Shown: positions 4,695-6,160 of the stretch, one piece after another
Layout: every line of letters starts with the position of its first letter
How positions within the stretch are numbered: position 1 is the first letter of the stretch
Assembly: GCA_900555035.1 (NCBI GenBank)
Contig: USJX01000116.1
Span: 1 to 6,160 of the forward strand
DNA from: an uncultured Prevotella sp.
Lineage (GTDB): Bacteria > Bacteroidota > Bacteroidia > Bacteroidales > Bacteroidaceae
Reading direction: 5' to 3'
DNA: 6,160 nucleotides
Position numbers and translations under genes: made by a program
Notes under the pieces: generated by a model
Told to the model about the DNA's origin: nothing
The model's input: the letters and a program-made list of their open reading frames with translations, nothing else
Database searches by the model: none

Positions 4695-6160
4695 ATGAAC
4701 GAAAAAAGAGTTTATACGTTCGGCAATGGAAAAGCCGAAGGAAATGCGAAAATGCGTGAAGAGCTCGGTGGTAAGGGTGCAAACCTCGCCGAGATGAACC
4801 TTATTGGTGTTCCTGTTCCTCCAGGTTTCACCATCACTACTGATACTTGTAACGAGTATTATAAGGTAGGTGAGGAGAAAATCAAGGAACTCCTCCAGGA
4901 TGAGGTGATGGCTGCAGTGGCTCATACAGAGGCATTGATGAACAGCAAGTTCGGTTCTGTAGAGAATCCTCTTCTCGTATCAGTTCGTTCAGGAGCACGT
5001 GCTTCTATGCCAGGTATGATGGATACTATCCTCAACCTCGGTTTGAATGATGAAGTGGCTGAGGGCTTGGTTAAGAAGACCGGCAATCCTCACTTCGTTT
5101 ACGATTCATATCGCCGTTTCGTACAGATGTATGGTGATGTGGTGATGGGATTGAAGCCTGTAAACAAAGAAGATATCGACCCATTCGAGGCTATCATCGA
5201 AAAGGTGAAGGAAGAGCAGGGTGTAACTTTGGATAAGGACCTCTCTGTAGAATCTCTCAAAAAACTCGTTGAGCTCTTCAAGGCAGCTATCAAGGAGCAG
5301 ACTGGTCAGGACTTCCCTACCAATCCTATCGAGCAGCTTTGGGGTGCTATCTGCGCCGTGTTCCGTTCATGGATGAACGAGCGTGCTATCCTCTATCGCA
5401 AGATGGAAGGTATTCCTGATGAGTGGGGTACTGCCGTTTCTGTGATGGCGATGGTATTCGGTAACATGGGCGAGACCTCTGCTACAGGTGTTTGCTTCTC
5501 TCGTGATGCTGGTAATGGTGAGAACCTTTTCAATGGTGAGTACCTGATCAACGCACAGGGTGAGGACGTGGTTGCCGGTATCCGTACACCACAGCAGATT
5601 ACAAAGATTGGTTCTCAGCGTTGGGCTGAGCGTGCCGGTATTTCTGAGGAAGAGCGCGTAGCTAAGTATCCTTCTATGGAAGAGGCTATGCCTGAGCTTT
5701 ACAAGGAGCTCGACGCTCTCCAGGATAAGTTGGAGCACCACTATCACGATATGCAGGACATGGAGTTCACCGTACAGGAAGGTAAGCTCTGGTTCCTCCA
5801 GACACGTAACGGTAAGCGTACAGGTACCGCTATGGTGAAGATTGCTATGGACCTCCTTCACGAGGGTATGATTGATGAGAAGACTGCTATCCTCCGCTGT
5901 GAGCCTCAGAAGCTCGATGAGCTTTTGCACCCAGTATTCGATAAGCTGGCGCTCTCTAGAGCTAAGGTCATCACTCAGGGTCTCCCTGCTTCTCCAGGTG
6001 CTGCTTGCGGTCAGATCGTATTCCACGCTGACGATGCTCAGGTATGGCACGAGGATGGCAAGAAGGTCATCATGGTTCGTATCGAGACTTCTCCTGAAGA
6101 CCTCGCTGGTATGTCGGCTGCCGAGGGTATCCTTACCGCTCGTGGTGGTATGACTTCTCA
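4695..6160 (+). CDS. ppdK: Pyruvate phosphate dikinase, N-terminal part (runs off the right edge)
   Basis: The enzyme interconverts pyruvate, ATP and phosphate with phosphoenolpyruvate, AMP and pyrophosphate in the cytoplasm, and can act in glycolysis or gluconeogenesis. The window holds 488 full codons and two bases (CA) of codon 489. Start ATG 4695 gives the usual short N-terminus before the GGKGANLAEM motif (25-34). The nucleotide-binding domain shows VSVRSGARASMPGMMDTILN (95-114), GNMGETSATGVCFSRD (256-271) and LQTRNGKRTG (368-377). The phosphohistidine domain begins around GLPASPGAACG (429-439) and reaches ETSPEDLAGM (464-473) and LTARGGMTS (480-488). Codon 489 must encode the catalytic His of the GGMTSHA motif. 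In Clostridium symbiosum that His is residue 455, so this protein has about 34 extra residues before it; part of this seems to lie near 306-332. Such longer forms fit the roughly 900-residue PPDKs of Bacteroidota. The C-terminal PEP/pyruvate domain is outside the window. No frameshift is seen. Confidence 0.96.
   Translation, partial: MNEKRVYTFGNGKAEGNAKMREELGGKGANLAEMNLIGVPVPPGFTITTDTCNEYYKVGEEKIKELLQDEVMAAVAHTEALMNSKFGSVENPLLVSVRSGARASMPGMMDTILNLGLNDEVAEGLVKKTGNPHFVYDSYRRFVQMYGDVVMGLKPVNKEDIDPFEAIIEKVKEEQGVTLDKDLSVESLKKLVELFKAAIKEQTGQDFPTNPIEQLWGAICAVFRSWMNERAILYRKMEGIPDEWGTAVSVMAMVFGNMGETSATGVCFSRDAGNGENLFNGEYLINAQGEDVVAGIRTPQQITKIGSQRWAERAGISEEERVAKYPSMEEAMPELYKELDALQDKLEHHYHDMQDMEFTVQEGKLWFLQTRNGKRTGTAMVKIAMDLLHEGMIDEKTAILRCEPQKLDELLHPVFDKLALSRAKVITQGLPASPGAACGQIVFHADDAQVWHEDGKKVIMVRIETSPEDLAGMSAAEGILTARGGMTS

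Noticed and set aside
5367..6050. 227-codon minus-strand frame opposite ppdK
   Set aside because: Antisense to one of the most conserved enzyme sequences in the window; composition typical of a reverse shadow.
1..6160. Search for CRISPR arrays, transposons, tRNA/rRNA genes, toxin-antitoxin or phage genes
   Set aside because: No regularly spaced repeats with spacers, transposase motifs, terminal inverted repeats or tRNA-like folds were seen; all coding sequence is accounted for by four ordinary chromosomal genes.

Overview
The window looks like chromosomal DNA from a Bacteroidota bacterium, most likely Prevotellaceae (Prevotella/Segatella-like). Four things point there: a DUF3078 outer-membrane-type protein, a family restricted mainly to Bacteroidota; an OprO/OprP-type porin; start codons without a clear Shine-Dalgarno sequence; and several promoters of the Bacteroidota form TTTG-N18-20-TAnnTTTG. 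The genus is an inference from overall protein character, not from a marker gene.

Layout. Positions 1-128 are a divergent promoter region: one promoter fires leftward into a gene outside the window, the other rightward into a DUF3078 protein gene (129-1454, +). A perfect 15-bp stem at 1484-1521 closes that gene and also the convergent porin gene (1530-2699, -). Directly upstream of the porin on the same strand, 24 bp away, is a class I 23S rRNA m5U methyltransferase gene of the RlmD family (2724-4256, -). A 438-bp noncoding region (4257-4694) holds divergent promoters for rlmD (leftward) and for ppdK (rightward), plus short direct and inverted repeats. The pyruvate phosphate dikinase gene (4695 onward, +) runs off the right edge exactly inside the codon of its catalytic histidine.

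How the genes fit together. The window mixes housekeeping and envelope functions: two outer-membrane proteins, one rRNA modification enzyme and one central-carbon enzyme. Only rlmD and the porin are placed to share a transcript. I see no mobile element, CRISPR array, tRNA, rRNA, toxin-antitoxin pair or defence island. I did not find a new multi-gene system. The points most worth a second look are a 24-bp promoter block shared by the two divergent intergenic regions, the repeat-rich ppdK upstream region, an 11-residue duplication over the signal-peptide cleavage site of the DUF3078 protein, and a charged C-terminal tail on RlmD.
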